Counted from the first letter of the stretch, positions 8,016 to 17,254 are shown. The stretch: DNA of 64,000 nucleotides from Fodinibacter sp963707895 (GCA_963707895.1 CAVPRS010000005.1:82865-146864); one strand, 5' to 3'. Notes: generated from the sequence alone by a model not told the origin. Translations and numbers: made by a program.

Positions 8016-8822
8016 TCAGGCCGGCTCCTCCAGTGCGGCCCAGTCGCTCTTCTCGGGGCCGGCTGCCTGGCCCTCGGGGCAGTGCGCACGCAGGTCGCAC
8101 CAGCCGCACAGCGGCCCCGGGCGCGGCGGGAACAGCTCGGAGGCCTCGCCCTTCTCGGCGAAGTCGAGGTCGGCCCGCCGGGCGTCGCGGGCGATGGAGC
8201 GCGCCTGCTCGACCTTGCGGGTGAGCGACTCGGGGGTGTGCGCGTGGGCCGCGACGGTGCCGGTCGGCACGTGGTGCAGCTCGACGCGCAGGGTGCGTCG
8301 GCGGAACATCTTCCACACCGCGGCCGCGTAGAGCCCGAGGGCGAGCGAGGTGCGGGCGTCGTCGTCGGTCGAGGGCACCCGCGAGGTCTTGTAGTCGACG
8401 ACGACGAGCTCGCCGTCGCGGTCGTCGAGCCGGTCGACGCGCCCGCTGAGCCGCAGGTCGCCGCTGACGAAGGACACGGTGCGCTCGATGCCCACCGGCT
8501 GCGTGCCCGGGTCGACGCCGGCGAGGTAGGTGGTGACCGCGGCGCCCATCCGCCGGCGCCACAGCCGCGACTGCTCACCGTCGCGGAAGCCGACGTCGAT
8601 CCAGGCCCGGTCGACCAGGCCGGCGCCCGCCTCGGGCGTGCGCTCCGGCAGGTCCCACCAGTCGCGCAGCGCGTTGTGCACGGCGTTGCCGAGCGAGGTG
8701 TGCGCCCGCTGGCGGCGCTTCTCGGGTGACGGCCGGTCGAGGTACTGCAGGCGGTAGCGGCGCGGGCAGTCGAGGAAGGCGAGCAGCTTGCTCGGGCTCG
8801 CGGCGTACAGGGGCGCGGGCAT
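8016..8822 (-). CDS. PD-(D/E)XK nuclease (RecB/Cas4-like, probable Fe-S)
   Basis: A 268-residue RecB-family exonuclease-like protein. SPSKLLAFLDCPRRYRL at the N-terminus supplies the first Cys. The nuclease core carries GRVDRLD and ELVVVDYKTSR (the D...ExK signature near residue 130). The C-terminal CGWCDLRAHC supplies three more Cys, a pattern typical of 4Fe-4S RecB/Cas4/AddB nucleases. It probably acts in DNA repair. ATG 8822 has AGGAGGAG about nine bases upstream; GTG 8858 would add 12 residues. It is divergent from sdaA. Confidence 0.85.
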   Translation of the reverse strand: MPAPLYAASPSKLLAFLDCPRRYRLQYLDRPSPEKRRQRAHTSLGNAVHNALRDWWDLPERTPEAGAGLVDRAWIDVGFRDGEQSRLWRRRMGAAVTTYLAGVDPGTQPVGIERTVSFVSGDLRLSGRVDRLDDRDGELVVVDYKTSRVPSTDDDARTSLALGLYAAAVWKMFRRRTLRVELHHVPTGTVAAHAHTPESLTRKVEQARSIARDARRADLDFAEKGEASELFPPRPGPLCGWCDLRAHCPEGQAAGPEKSDWAALEEPA

Positions 8823-8907
8823 GCCCGGGAACTCCTCCTGGGCCGTTTGCGCACTCACGGGGCCGACGGTATCCGGTGCCCCCGACGACCTGACACACTG
8901 AGCGGCG

Positions 8908-10293
8908 ATGGCCATCAGCGCGTTCGACCTCTTCTCCGTGGGCATCGGCCCCTCCAGCTCGCACACCGTGGGTCCGATGCGGGCCGCGCACACCTTCGTG
9001 GGGGGGCTGCGCACCGAGGGCCTGCTCGAGCAGGTCGGACGCGTGCGGGCCGAGCTGTTCGGCTCGCTCGGGGCCACCGGCCACGGGCACGGCTCGGTCA
9101 AGGCGGTCCTGCTCGGCCTCGAGGGCGAGGCACCCGAGAGCACCGACCCCCGTGCGGCCGACCCACGCCTCGCGGAGGTGCGTGCCACCGGCCGGCTGCG
9201 GCTCGACGGCACCCACGAGATCGCGTGCGACCTCGACACCGACGTCGTGCTGCACCGCCGCAAGACCCTGCCCTTCCACTCCAACGGCATGCGCTTCACG
9301 GCCTGGGCCTCGGCGGAGCCGCAGGACGGGGAGGAACCGCTGCACCAGCGCGAGTACTACTCGGTCGGGGGCGGGTTCGTGCTCGACCAGGACGAGGTCG
9401 GCGAGAACGTGATCGTGCCCGACCACACGCCGGTGACCTACCCCTTCACCACCGGCGACCAGCTGCTCGCGCGCTGCGCGGAGACCGGCCTGCCGATCAG
9501 CGGCGTCATGATGGCCAACGAGCTCTCGTGGCGCACCGAGGCCGAGGTGCGTGAGGGCCTGCTGCACCTCTGGCAGGTGATGCAGGAGTGCATCGAGAAC
9601 GGCTGCCGCTCCGAGGGCGTGCTGCCGGGCGGTCTCAAGGTGCCGCGGCGCGCACCCCGCCTGTCCACGCAGCTGCGCGGCGAGCACCCCGGCGACCCGC
9701 TCGCCGCCATGGACTGGGTGACCCTCTACGCCCTCGCGGTCAATGAGGAGAACGCCTCGGGAGGGCGGATCGTCACGGCTCCCACCAACGGCGCGGCCGG
9801 CATCATCCCCGCGGTGCTGAGCTACTACACCCGGTTCGTGCCCGGGGCGGATGACGAGGGTGTGGTGCGCTTCCTGCTCACCGCCGCGGCCATCGGCAGC
9901 CTCTACAAGGAGAACGCCTCGATCTCGGGCGCCGAGGTCGGATGCCAGGGCGAGGTCGGGTCGGCGTGCTCGATGGCGGCCGGGGCGCTGGCCGAGGTGC
10001 TCGGCGGCACACCCGACCAGGTCGAGAACGCCGCCGAGATCGGCATCGAGCACAACCTCGGCCTCACCTGCGACCCGGTGGGCGGGCTGGTGCAGATCCC
10101 GTGCATCGAGCGCAATGCCGTGGCATCGGTGAAGGCGATCACGGCTGCACGAATCGCACTGCGCGGCAACGGAAAGCAGATCGTCTCGCTCGACAAGGCG
10201 ATCAAGACGATGCGCGACACCGGCCGCGACATGATGGTGAAGTACAAGGAGACCGCCCGCGGCGGTCTGGCCGTCAACGTCATCGAGTGCTGA
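8908..10293 (+). CDS. sdaA: L-serine ammonia-lyase (single-chain, iron-sulfur)
   Basis: A 461-residue L-serine dehydratase that converts L-serine to pyruvate and ammonia. The N-terminal beta domain begins SAFDLFSVGIGPSSSHTVGPM. The C-terminal alpha domain carries ENASGGRIVTAPTNGAAG and the cluster-binding cysteines in GCQGEVGSACSM, GLTCDPVGG and IPCIER. Both domains are fused, as in the usual actinobacterial and enterobacterial form, and the length is normal. The gene is monocistronic; a hypothetical gene converges on it nine bases downstream. Confidence 0.95.
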   Translation: MAISAFDLFSVGIGPSSSHTVGPMRAAHTFVGGLRTEGLLEQVGRVRAELFGSLGATGHGHGSVKAVLLGLEGEAPESTDPRAADPRLAEVRATGRLRLDGTHEIACDLDTDVVLHRRKTLPFHSNGMRFTAWASAEPQDGEEPLHQREYYSVGGGFVLDQDEVGENVIVPDHTPVTYPFTTGDQLLARCAETGLPISGVMMANELSWRTEAEVREGLLHLWQVMQECIENGCRSEGVLPGGLKVPRRAPRLSTQLRGEHPGDPLAAMDWVTLYALAVNEENASGGRIVTAPTNGAAGIIPAVLSYYTRFVPGADDEGVVRFLLTAAAIGSLYKENASISGAEVGCQGEVGSACSMAAGALAEVLGGTPDQVENAAEIGIEHNLGLTCDPVGGLVQIPCIERNAVASVKAITAARIALRGNGKQIVSLDKAIKTMRDTGRDMMVKYKETARGGLAVNVIEC

Positions 10294-10301
10294 GCGCCGG
10301 C

Positions 10302-10745
10302 TCACGACGCCAGGTCGCCGATGGCCGGGTCGGGCGGGCCGGGGAACGAGCGCACCGCAGCCGGCGTGGCCAGGAAGGCACCCACGAGCGGGATCCTGGC
10401 GAGCCGGCAGGCGTCGAGGGCCACCTGGTGCCAGCGACGGTCGGTGTCGGTGAACAGAACCGACCCGTCGCGACCGCGGACGAAGAGCAGTGCCCCGCCG
10501 GTCTCGCCGACCATGCCGCACAGCTGGTGCAGGAAGGGCCGGAACTCGTCGGGGTCGACGGAGTCGTCGACGTCGCTGACGACGGCCGGCTGGCCCATCG
10601 TCAGGTCCTCACCGGTCAGCACCAGCCCGACGCACCCGCCGATCCGGTCGCCGACACCCACGACGAGGTCGGCGACGTCCGCGGCGAGTGCGGGGGTGTC
10701 GAGGGGCAGGTTGGCCCAGTCGGCGGGGAGGTCCTCGAAGGTCAT
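10302..10745 (-). CDS. Conserved hypothetical protein
   Basis: A 147-residue soluble protein that I do not recognise by function. It has an acidic N-terminal half and a second half with alternating strands and helices, including GALLFVRGRDGSV, DTDRRWHQVALDACR and LVGAFLATP. Similar proteins occur in actinobacteria, and the pattern faintly recalls RadC/JAB-type folds without a metal-binding HxH. ATG 10745 is preferred because the upstream in-frame extension is composition-biased. It converges on sdaA and is divergent from the gene at 10873. Confidence 0.65.
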   Translation of the reverse strand: MTFEDLPADWANLPLDTPALAADVADLVVGVGDRIGGCVGLVLTGEDLTMGQPAVVSDVDDSVDPDEFRPFLHQLCGMVGETGGALLFVRGRDGSVLFTDTDRRWHQVALDACRLARIPLVGAFLATPAAVRSFPGPPDPAIGDLAS

Positions 10746-10860
10746 GACCGGAGCCTGCCCGGTGTGGCGCTGCCGGCCGCGGAGTTTTCCACAGGGGCAG
10801 GCGCACCCGGGAAACGGTGACCGGGGCGTCCCTTCCGGGCCGCGGCCCGGCATCCGCGCC

Positions 10861-10866
10861 TAGTTT
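10861..10866 (+). promoter_or_regulatory. Leaderless -10 element
   Basis: TAGTTT lies six bases upstream of ATG 10873, so the downstream mRNA is predicted to begin at its start codon. Confidence 0.55.
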
Positions 10867-10872
10867 GGGTCC

Positions 10873-11313
10873 ATGTCAGTCGACGACGCCCACACCCGTC
10901 CCGCCGGCGCCAGCGACGCGACCGTCGCGGCCCTGGGCAAGCTCTCGGAGGCCCTCGAGGTCGTCGAGGACGCCCGCGGCCGGCTGTACGGCTTCCACCG
11001 CCTGACCGGCCGGGCCGACCTCGCGCTCGGGGAGGCGGTCGAGATGCTCCGCGAGGCCGGACACACCGAGCTCGCCGACCGGATCGACACCGACCTGGTC
11101 GGTCGCAACGTCCTGGCCGGACGGTGGACGTTCCAGGTCGTCGAGGAGTTCGAGGACGGCTACTACGCCGCGTTCAAGGAGCACGAGCGGGCCGCGCGGG
11201 AGGAGCTGATGGACGGCAAGAGGCACGTGTTCGAGGCCGAGATGAAGCAGGACCGGCGCACCCACGGCCGACCGGGCCACGAGGCGACTCCGACGACCAG
11301 CACCCGGGAGTGA
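10873..11313 (+). CDS. Conserved actinobacterial hypothetical protein
   Basis: A 146-residue soluble, helical, charged protein. The conserved-looking core runs from ALEVVEDARGRLYGFHRLTGRAD through REAGHTELADRI to LAGRWTFQVVEEFEDGYYAAF; the C-terminal 40 residues are polar and probably disordered. It is widespread in high-GC Gram-positives, with no known function. It is the first gene of a pair with the DinB protein, whose ATG follows three bases after its stop. It is transcribed from a leaderless-type promoter. Confidence 0.7.
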   Translation: MSVDDAHTRPAGASDATVAALGKLSEALEVVEDARGRLYGFHRLTGRADLALGEAVEMLREAGHTELADRIDTDLVGRNVLAGRWTFQVVEEFEDGYYAAFKEHERAAREELMDGKRHVFEAEMKQDRRTHGRPGHEATPTTSTRE

Positions 11314-11316
11314 GCG

Positions 11317-11871
11317 ATGACCGGATACCCCGAGCCGCCCTTGGTGGGCTCCGAGACCGACACCCTGGTCGGGTCGCTGGAGCGCCAGCGGGCCACCTTC
11401 GCCCACAAGTGCGCCGACCTGGGCGGTGACCAGCTGCGGATGACGGTCGGCGCCTCCTCCGTCACGCTCGGCGGCCTGCTCAAGCACCTGGCCTACATGG
11501 AGGACCTGAACTTCACGTGGGAGCTCGGCGGTCGCACACTGCCGTCACCCTGGTCGGAGCTGCCCGAGGAGAACCGGGGCGAGGTGGTGTGGCGGTCCGC
11601 GTCCGACGACGACCCCGAGACGCTCTACCGCCTCTGGGACGATGCCGTCGGCCGGTCGCGCGCGGTGCTGGGCGAGGTGCTCGGCGAGCGCGGACCCGGC
11701 GGGACGTACCTGACCGGCGGGGAGCCCGGGACGCTGCGCCGCCTGCTCGTCGACTTCATCGAGGAGTACGGGCGCCACACCGGGCACGCCGACCTGATCC
11801 GCGAGTCGGTCGACGGGCGGGTCGGCGAGGATCCGCCCGGCCGCCCCTACCCGTTCTCGCTCACCGGCTGA
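11317..11871 (+). CDS. DinB-family (DUF664) protein
   Basis: A 184-residue four-helix-bundle protein of the DinB/DUF664 type. Recognition rests on the pattern GLLKHLAYMEDLNFTWEL near residue 60 and LLVDFIEEYGRHTGHADLIRE near 150. The His residues of these helices (LKHL, GRHTGHADL) form the metal site in this superfamily. In actinobacteria such proteins include mycothiol-dependent transferases, so a thiol-transfer role is possible but unproven. It starts three bases after the preceding stop and is surely co-transcribed. Confidence 0.82.
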   Translation: MTGYPEPPLVGSETDTLVGSLERQRATFAHKCADLGGDQLRMTVGASSVTLGGLLKHLAYMEDLNFTWELGGRTLPSPWSELPEENRGEVVWRSASDDDPETLYRLWDDAVGRSRAVLGEVLGERGPGGTYLTGGEPGTLRRLLVDFIEEYGRHTGHADLIRESVDGRVGEDPPGRPYPFSLTG

Positions 11872-11936
11872 CCCCGCCTCGTGCCGCCCCGGCGGACGAG
11901 ACCCTCGCCGCACTGCGCCTGGAGGCGGCCTCCGCG

Positions 11937-12818
11937 TCAGCCTGAGCGGCGGAGGGCCTGGGCCAGGCGCCCGTTGCGCAGCGACGAGTCCCCGTCCGAG
12001 GGGAGGCCGAGGCCGCTCGCCAACGTGAGCAGGTCGTCATCCGAGATGACGTCGAAGCCGTTGTCGGACAACATGGTTCGCATCGATGCTGGCGTCCAGG
12101 TCGAGCGCCACGGCTCCCCGGCGAGCGGGTCCGGCTGGCGGGTGAGGCGCAGGACGACACGCATGAGGCGACGCATCACGGTCGCCGTGAGCGACCTCGA
12201 CTGGTAGTTGACGACGAGGCGACTGCCCGGTGCGGAGAGCTGCCCGACCTGGGCGACCGTGGCGCGCACGGCCTCAGGGGTGAGGTAGGGGACGACGCCC
12301 TCCCAGATCCACGTGGTCTCGACCGCGGGATCGAAGCCGGCCCGCTCGAGGGCCGGGGCGAGGGGCTCGCGGCTCAGGTCGACGGGCACGGGCACGACCT
12401 CGCGTGCGGTCGGGGTGAGGTCGCCGAGGCGGCGCTGCTTGTCCCGCTGCGAGGCCGGGTGGTCGACCTCGACCACGGTCGCGCCGGCGAGCTCCGGCAT
12501 CCGCCAGGCGCGGGCGTCGAGGCCGGCACCGAGCACGACGACCTGCGTGGCGCCGTGCTCGCGCACCGCTGCGTCGATGGCGACGGTGCGCGGAACCATC
12601 AGGATGCCGGTGCGCCAGAGCAGCTCGTAGGCCATCCGTCCACGACCGTCGGGTGGCGGCGTCCCGGTCCTGGCCGCCTCGACCTGCTGGCGCTCGTCCG
12701 GGTCGAGCAGGTGCCACGCGACCGGGTCGGAGAAGGTGCCGACCGCGTACTTGCCGTCGGCCACGGCCCGTCCCTGGCAGACCAGCACCGCGGTGGAGCT
12801 GGCGGCGCGCTCGGTCAC
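11937..12818 (-). CDS. SAM-dependent methyltransferase, leucine carboxyl methyltransferase (LCMT/PPM) type
   Basis: A 293-residue class I methyltransferase of the family expanded in mycobacteria (TIGR00027-like). It has an N-terminal helical cap, then QVVVLGAGLDARAWRM (SAM motif I, near residue 92), EVDHPASQRDKQRR (acidic loop contacting the ribose) and TTWIWEGVVPYL (motif IV). The family includes enzymes that methylate carboxyl or hydroxyl groups of polyketides and unknown acceptors. The start is a GTG at 12818. It is isolated and transcribed away from a possible small ORF. Confidence 0.85.
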   Translation of the reverse strand: MTERAASSTAVLVCQGRAVADGKYAVGTFSDPVAWHLLDPDERQQVEAARTGTPPPDGRGRMAYELLWRTGILMVPRTVAIDAAVREHGATQVVVLGAGLDARAWRMPELAGATVVEVDHPASQRDKQRRLGDLTPTAREVVPVPVDLSREPLAPALERAGFDPAVETTWIWEGVVPYLTPEAVRATVAQVGQLSAPGSRLVVNYQSRSLTATVMRRLMRVVLRLTRQPDPLAGEPWRSTWTPASMRTMLSDNGFDVISDDDLLTLASGLGLPSDGDSSLRNGRLAQALRRSG

Positions 12819-12879
12819 CCCGCCATTGTGCTCCGGCCACGCGACGTATCAGGGAGTGCGCACCCCGCTCCTTCTCACC

Positions 12880-13047
12880 ATGCACATGATCACCCCCGGC
12901 ATCGCCGCGTCCCTCACCCCCAGGTCGGTCGAGCGTCGCGTGCGCCCGACGCAGGCCGTCGCCGCCGAGCGTGCCCCACGCCGGCTGCACGTGCCCCGGG
13001 TGCTGCTGCACCTGCCGCACCCGCACCTGCCGCAGCGCCACGCCTGA
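12880..13047 (+). CDS. Possible small basic protein (55 residues)
   Basis: This short frame lies in the 265-bp gap upstream of the methyltransferase. It begins MHMITPGIAASLTPR and ends in a His/Pro/Leu-rich stretch (PRVLLHLPHPHLPQRHA). There is no recognisable domain and no strong ribosome-binding site, and composition alone could produce such a frame. It is recorded because the gap holds nothing else. Confidence 0.3.
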   Translation: MHMITPGIAASLTPRSVERRVRPTQAVAAERAPRRLHVPRVLLHLPHPHLPQRHA

Positions 13048-13084
13048 CCACCGAGCCGTGGCCGCCCCCGACCCGGGGCGCGGC

Positions 13085-13945
13085 TCAGCTGAAGACGACC
13101 GTGCGGTCACCGTTGAGCAGCACCCGCGACTCGCAGTGCCATCGCACCGCCCGCGCGAGGACCCGGGACTCGACCTCCTCGCCGGCGCGCACGAGGTCCT
13201 CGGGCGTCATCCGGTGGTCGACGCGCACGACGTCCTGCTCGATGATCGGCCCCTCGTCGAGGTCCGCCGTCACGTAGTGGGCGGTCGCCCCGACCCGTTT
13301 CACCCCTCTGGCGTAGGCCTGGTGGTAGGGCTTGGCGCCCTTGAACGAGGGCAGGAACGAGTGGTGGATGTTGATGATCCGGCCCGACAGGTCGCGGGTC
13401 AGGTCGTCGCTCAGCACCTGCATGTAGCGCGCGAGCACCACGAGGTCGACGTCGTGCTCGCCCACGAGTGCCCGCAGTGCCGCCTCGGCCGCCGGCTTGG
13501 TCTCGGGGGTGACCGGCAGGTGGTGGAAGGGGATGCCGTAGCTCGCCACCAGGGGCTCGAGGTCGCGGTGGTTCGACACGACGGCCGGGATGTCGAGGTT
13601 CAGCGCTCCCGACCTCCAGCGGAAGAGCAGGTCGTTGAGGCAGTGCCCGAACCGGCTCACCATGACGACGGCCCGGTAGGGCGTAGCGGCGTCACGGACC
13701 GACCACTCCATGCCGTAGGTCGTCGCCACCGGCGCGAACAGCTCGCGCCAGCCGTGCGTCGACGGGCCGCCGGCCTCGACCGAGAACCTGATCCGCATGA
13801 AGAACTGGTCGGTGCGCTCGTCGTAGAACTGCTGGCTCTCCTCGATGTTCGCGCCGTGCTCGAACAGCAGGGCGGTCACCGTCGCGACGATGCCGCGCTG
13901 GTCGGGGCAGGACAGGATCAGCACGTTCTCGGAGGAGTCGGGCAC
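13085..13945 (-). CDS. purU: Formyltetrahydrofolate deformylase
   Basis: A 286-residue PurU, which hydrolyses 10-formyl-tetrahydrofolate to formate and tetrahydrofolate and so balances the one-carbon pool. An N-terminal ACT domain (LSCPDQRGIVATVTALLFEHGANI) is followed by the formyltransferase-like domain, with HCLNDLLFRW, AVVSNH, the catalytic Asn/His of IINIHHSFLPSFKGAKPYHQA and the Asp of TADLDEGPII. The length is normal. The start is GTG 13945, with TACCGT six bases upstream, indicating a leaderless mRNA. Confidence 0.95.
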   Translation of the reverse strand: MPDSSENVLILSCPDQRGIVATVTALLFEHGANIEESQQFYDERTDQFFMRIRFSVEAGGPSTHGWRELFAPVATTYGMEWSVRDAATPYRAVVMVSRFGHCLNDLLFRWRSGALNLDIPAVVSNHRDLEPLVASYGIPFHHLPVTPETKPAAEAALRALVGEHDVDLVVLARYMQVLSDDLTRDLSGRIINIHHSFLPSFKGAKPYHQAYARGVKRVGATAHYVTADLDEGPIIEQDVVRVDHRMTPEDLVRAGEEVESRVLARAVRWHCESRVLLNGDRTVVFS

Positions 13946-13951
13946 CTGCTC

Positions 13952-13957
13952 ACGGTA
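13952..13957 (-). promoter_or_regulatory. Leaderless -10 element of purU
   Basis: TACCGT on the minus strand is six bases from the GTG start at 13945. Confidence 0.5.
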
Positions 13958-14007
13958 CGTCGGGCCACCCGCGGGACGTTCTCCCTGTCCATGACGGGTC
14001 GCGCCGG

Positions 14008-14073
14008 CGGTCGAGAGTAGAGAACACGCCGTACAGCAGCACCCTGTGGCGGCGTGTTGTCTACTCTCGACCG
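14008..14073. terminator. 24-bp-arm inverted repeat downstream of marC
   Basis: Arms 14008-14031 and 14050-14073 are reverse complements with one mismatch, around an 18-base loop. The element ends five bases before the marC stop codon region, so it probably terminates the PHP-marC operon ahead of purU. It also lies upstream of the purU promoter. The arm sequence (CGGTCGAGAGTAGAGAACAC) is markedly less GC-rich than the surroundings. Confidence 0.7.
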
Positions 14074-14077
14074 GGCG

Positions 14078-14695
14078 TCAGGTGGCGCCGGCACCGTTGG
14101 CGAACGCGATGACCGAGTCGGCGATCATCTGCACGGCGATCGCCGACAGCAGCAGGCCGGCGATGCGGGTGAGCAGCACGATGCCGCTGTCCTTCAGCAG
14201 CCGCGCCAGCGGGGACGCGAACCGGAAGGTGAGGTAGACCACCAGCAGCGCCGTCACGAGGGCCAGCGCGACGGCCAGGTAGCCACCGGCACCCTCGGCC
14301 CCCTGCACCGCGAGCATCGTCGCGACGATGGCACCCGGCCCGGCCAGGAGCGGCGTGCCCAGAGGCACCAGCGCGACGTTCACACCGGCATCCGCGAGCT
14401 GTTCGGACTCCGACCCGGTGAGCAGCTGCAGCGCCACGATGAGCAGCAGCAGCCCACCCGCCCCCTGCAGCGCCGGCAGGGAGATGTGCAGGTAGTCGAG
14501 GATCTTCTGCCCGAACACCGCGAACGACGCGATCACCCCCAACGCCACCAGCGAGGCCCGGCGGGCAGCGGACACCTTCTGCTTCGCCGTGAGCGGTCCG
14601 GTGAGCGCCAGGAAGATCGGGATGGCGCCCGGCGGGTCGAGGATGACGATCAGCGTCACGAACGTCGAGGTGAACAGGGTGAGGTCGAAGCTCAC
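14078..14695 (-). CDS. MarC-family integral membrane protein
   Basis: A 205-residue membrane protein with six hydrophobic helices. The family signature FVTLIVILDPPGAIPIFLALTG is near the N-terminus, and GTPLLAGPGAIVATMLA is near residue 110. Despite the historical name, MarC proteins have no proven role in multidrug resistance and their transport substrate is unknown. The GTG start at 14695 overlaps the stop of the PHP gene (GTGA), so the two form a coupled operon. A long hairpin follows. Confidence 0.9.
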   Translation of the reverse strand: MSFDLTLFTSTFVTLIVILDPPGAIPIFLALTGPLTAKQKVSAARRASLVALGVIASFAVFGQKILDYLHISLPALQGAGGLLLLIVALQLLTGSESEQLADAGVNVALVPLGTPLLAGPGAIVATMLAVQGAEGAGGYLAVALALVTALLVVYLTFRFASPLARLLKDSGIVLLTRIAGLLLSAIAVQMIADSVIAFANGAGAT

Positions 14696-15540
14696 GGCTC
14701 CACCACGGCCGTCCCCGTCGCCTGCTCCTCGATCGCCTCGAGCACGTCGGGGGCAGTCGTGTTCTCTCCCAGCCGGTTCAGCTTGCCCTCACCGTGGTAG
14801 TCGCTCGACCCGGTCGCCAACAACCCCAGGGAGCGAGCCAGCGCGCCGAGGTGGCGCACGGCATCCGCGCTGTGGTCGCGGTGGCGGACCTCGATGCCGG
14901 CCAGCCCGGCCGTGGCCAGCTCCTCCAAGAGAGCGTCGCTCACCACGCGCCCCCGCGTGCCCGACCACGGGTGCGCGATGACGGGCACTCCCCCGGCCGC
15001 CCGCACCAGCTCGACCGCACGCACGGGATCGGGCGCGTAGTGCGACACGTAGTACGGGCTGTCGTTGCCGAGCCATCGCGCGAACGCCTCGTCACGGTGG
15101 GCGACGACCCCGGCGGTGACGAGCGCGTCGGCGATGTGCGGGCGCCCGGCGGTCGCACCCGGCTCGACCTGGGCGCGCACCGACTCCACCGTCACGGGGA
15201 TGCCGTCGGCCGCCATGAGCCCGACCATCCGGTCCAGGCGGGTGTCGCGGCTGTGTCTGGCCCGCTCGAGCTCGCCGACCAGGTCGGGGTCGTGGGGGTC
15301 GGGCAGGTAGGCCAGCAGGTGGATGCTGCGGTAGCGCCGGGCGCACGAGACCTCGATGCCAGGCACCAGCCGGATGCCGTGCTCGCGCGCCGCGTCACCC
15401 GCCTCGGCCCAGCCCTTCGTCGTGTCGTGGTCGGTGAGGGCGAGCGTGGTGAGTCCCGCCTCGACGGCCCGCTCCACGACCACGGCGGGGGCTTCGGTGC
15501 CGTCGCTCGCCGTCGAGTGGGTGTGCAGGTCGATCGCCAC
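14692..15540 (-). CDS. PHP-domain phosphoesterase
   Basis: A 282-residue PHP protein. Metal-binding motifs are seen in order: DLHTHSTASDGT (residues 4-15), TDHDT (near 37), GIEVSC, VIAHPW and GSSDYHG near the C-terminus. Related stand-alone actinobacterial and proteobacterial proteins (YciV/RnaM, TrpH) act as 3',5'-nucleotide phosphatases or 5'-3' exonucleases, so an activity of that kind is likely but unproven. GTG 15540 gives the canonical VAIDLHTH beginning. It is first in the operon with marC. Confidence 0.87.
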   Translation of the reverse strand: MAIDLHTHSTASDGTEAPAVVVERAVEAGLTTLALTDHDTTKGWAEAGDAAREHGIRLVPGIEVSCARRYRSIHLLAYLPDPHDPDLVGELERARHSRDTRLDRMVGLMAADGIPVTVESVRAQVEPGATAGRPHIADALVTAGVVAHRDEAFARWLGNDSPYYVSHYAPDPVRAVELVRAAGGVPVIAHPWSGTRGRVVSDALLEELATAGLAGIEVRHRDHSADAVRHLGALARSLGLLATGSSDYHGEGKLNRLGENTTAPDVLEAIEEQATGTAVVEP

Positions 15541-15639
15541 GCGGCCAGCGTAGTGGCGGGTGACCCCCCGGCCGGGCGAGGCAACCTTTGCCGGCATCCC
15601 GGCGTAGTGCAGGGTGTGACGACGACTCCTGGGGGTGTG

Positions 15640-16146
15640 ATGAACCGGTCCGGCAAGGGCGAGCGCGACGCCGCCTTCACGGCGTTCGTCGAGCAGGCGA
15701 CGCCGTCGCTGCTGCGCACGGCCTGGCTGCTCACCGGCGACCACCACGCCGCGCACGACCTCGTGCAGGCAGCCCTGGTGCGCACCTACGTGGCGTGGCC
15801 GCGCGTTCGGCCCGAGACGGCGTTGGCCTACGCCCGCCGCATCCTGGTCAACGAGCGCACCGACCGGTGGCGCCGCCACGGCGCCGAGCTCACGGTCGCC
15901 GCCACGCCCGAGTCCGCCGCGGCCGCGAGCAGCACCACCGAGGACCGCGACGTCGTGGTGCGGCTGCTCGCGACGCTGCCCGAGCAGCAGCGCAGGGTCG
16001 TCGTGCTGCGCTACTACGCCGACCTCAGCGAGCAGGCCACCGCCGACGCGCTCAACATCTCGGTGGGGTCGGTGAAGTCGGCGGCCTCACGCGGGCTTGC
16101 CACCCTACGAACCCGACTGGCCACGATCGAAGGAGGCGTGCGATGA
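15640..16146 (+). CDS. SigE-family ECF RNA polymerase sigma factor
   Basis: A 168-residue extracytoplasmic-function-type sigma factor. Region 2 is seen as FVEQATPSLLRTAWLLTGDHHAAHDLVQAALVR-like sequence (residues about 13-45), and region 4 as LPEQQRRVVVLRYYADLS with the helix-turn-helix ISVGSVKSAASRGLATLR. It belongs to the actinobacterial SigE-family group that lacks a classical zinc anti-sigma. The next gene starts with an ATGA overlap and encodes a single-span membrane protein, its probable partner. ATG 15640 is used; in-frame GTG 15637 is adjacent. Confidence 0.9.
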   Translation: MNRSGKGERDAAFTAFVEQATPSLLRTAWLLTGDHHAAHDLVQAALVRTYVAWPRVRPETALAYARRILVNERTDRWRRHGAELTVAATPESAAAASSTTEDRDVVVRLLATLPEQQRRVVVLRYYADLSEQATADALNISVGSVKSAASRGLATLRTRLATIEGGVR

Positions 16147-17241
16147 GCACCGACACGTTCGAGGACGAGCTGCGCACCCTGCTCCACGACACCGCGGATG
16201 CCGAGGGGCCGGCCTACGTCGACGTCCCACCCGACGAAGTGCTCGCGCAGGGCCACCGGGTCGTTCGTCGACGCCGGATGGCCGCGGGCGCAGGCATCGC
16301 GGCCGCTGTCGTCGCGCTCGGCGCCGTGGGTGCCGTGACACTGGGCAACGGCATCGACCGCACGTCCGAGCCGGCCGCCACGACGAGCGCACCGACCGCC
16401 ACCGGCCCGGTCTCGGCCGAGATCAGCACGACGCTGGACGGCAAGGTCGCACCTCGCGCCGACGCCCCGGTGAGCGCCCGGGTCCAGGTCGACGAGCAGA
16501 CCAGGAAGTGGTCGGTCACCCTCACCGACTCGCAGGGGCGCCAGACGACCCGACCCGCGGCCACCCTCCCGGCCAACCCCGGGTTCAGCACCTACCTCGA
16601 GGTCGGGTCCCCTCCAGACCTGGTGGTGGGAGTCATGCCGGCCGTGGCCAAGGGCATCGTCGCCCTCTGGCTCACCGAGCCGGTCGAGAGCAGCTTCTCC
16701 AGCGCACCCCTGCCGGGGACCGACCGTCAGGCCTTCGCCATCCGGTACTCGGCTGCGCCCGACCCCAACGTCGCCGGTGACACCATCCTGGCGGGCTTCG
16801 ACTGGACCGACGGCCAACAGGTCTTCGACTCCGCAGGGGCCGAGGTACCGAGTGCCCGCGACCACGACGACGTCGTCTTCGTCGACCGCAACCAGGACCT
16901 GTTCGGCATCTTCGGCGACGGCAACACCGTCTCGAAGCGGCTCAGGGACACCCCCGCGGGTCAGGTCCCGGTGGTGATGAGCGGACGGGTCCCCGAGGGT
17001 TCCGACACGATGGTGAGCACCGTGCTCGTCGTGCTACCCGCCGAGGCGAGGGGCGTCCGGGCCACAGCCGTCCCCGGGCGCGACGCTGCTGTCGACCAAC
17101 ACCGTGTCGGGGCTCAGCACCAGCGACGCCATGGCCGTCCTCCGCGTCCGGATGCCGAAGGAGACGCCGGGCACCGGCATCCAGCGGCTGAGCTGGCTCG
17201 GTCTCGACGGGCAGCGGGTCGGGACGGAAGCCGGCTTCTGA
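16143..17241 (+). CDS. Membrane-anchored extracytoplasmic protein paired with the sigma factor (frame-broken)
   Basis: Coupled to the sigma gene by ATGA, this encodes about 365 residues after correcting one inserted C near 17080. There is a short cytoplasmic part (about 1-45), a transmembrane segment (AGIAAAVVALGAVGAVTLG) and a large Thr/Asp-rich outer domain. Proteins in this position often bind or restrain the sigma factor, but no ZAS motif is present, so an anti-sigma role is inference from position. The C-terminus LSTNTVSGLSTSDAMAV to the TGA at 17241 is read in the +1 frame; without the correction the frame runs on as low-quality sequence. Confidence 0.7.
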
Positions 17242-17254
17242 GCGCCCGGCCGTG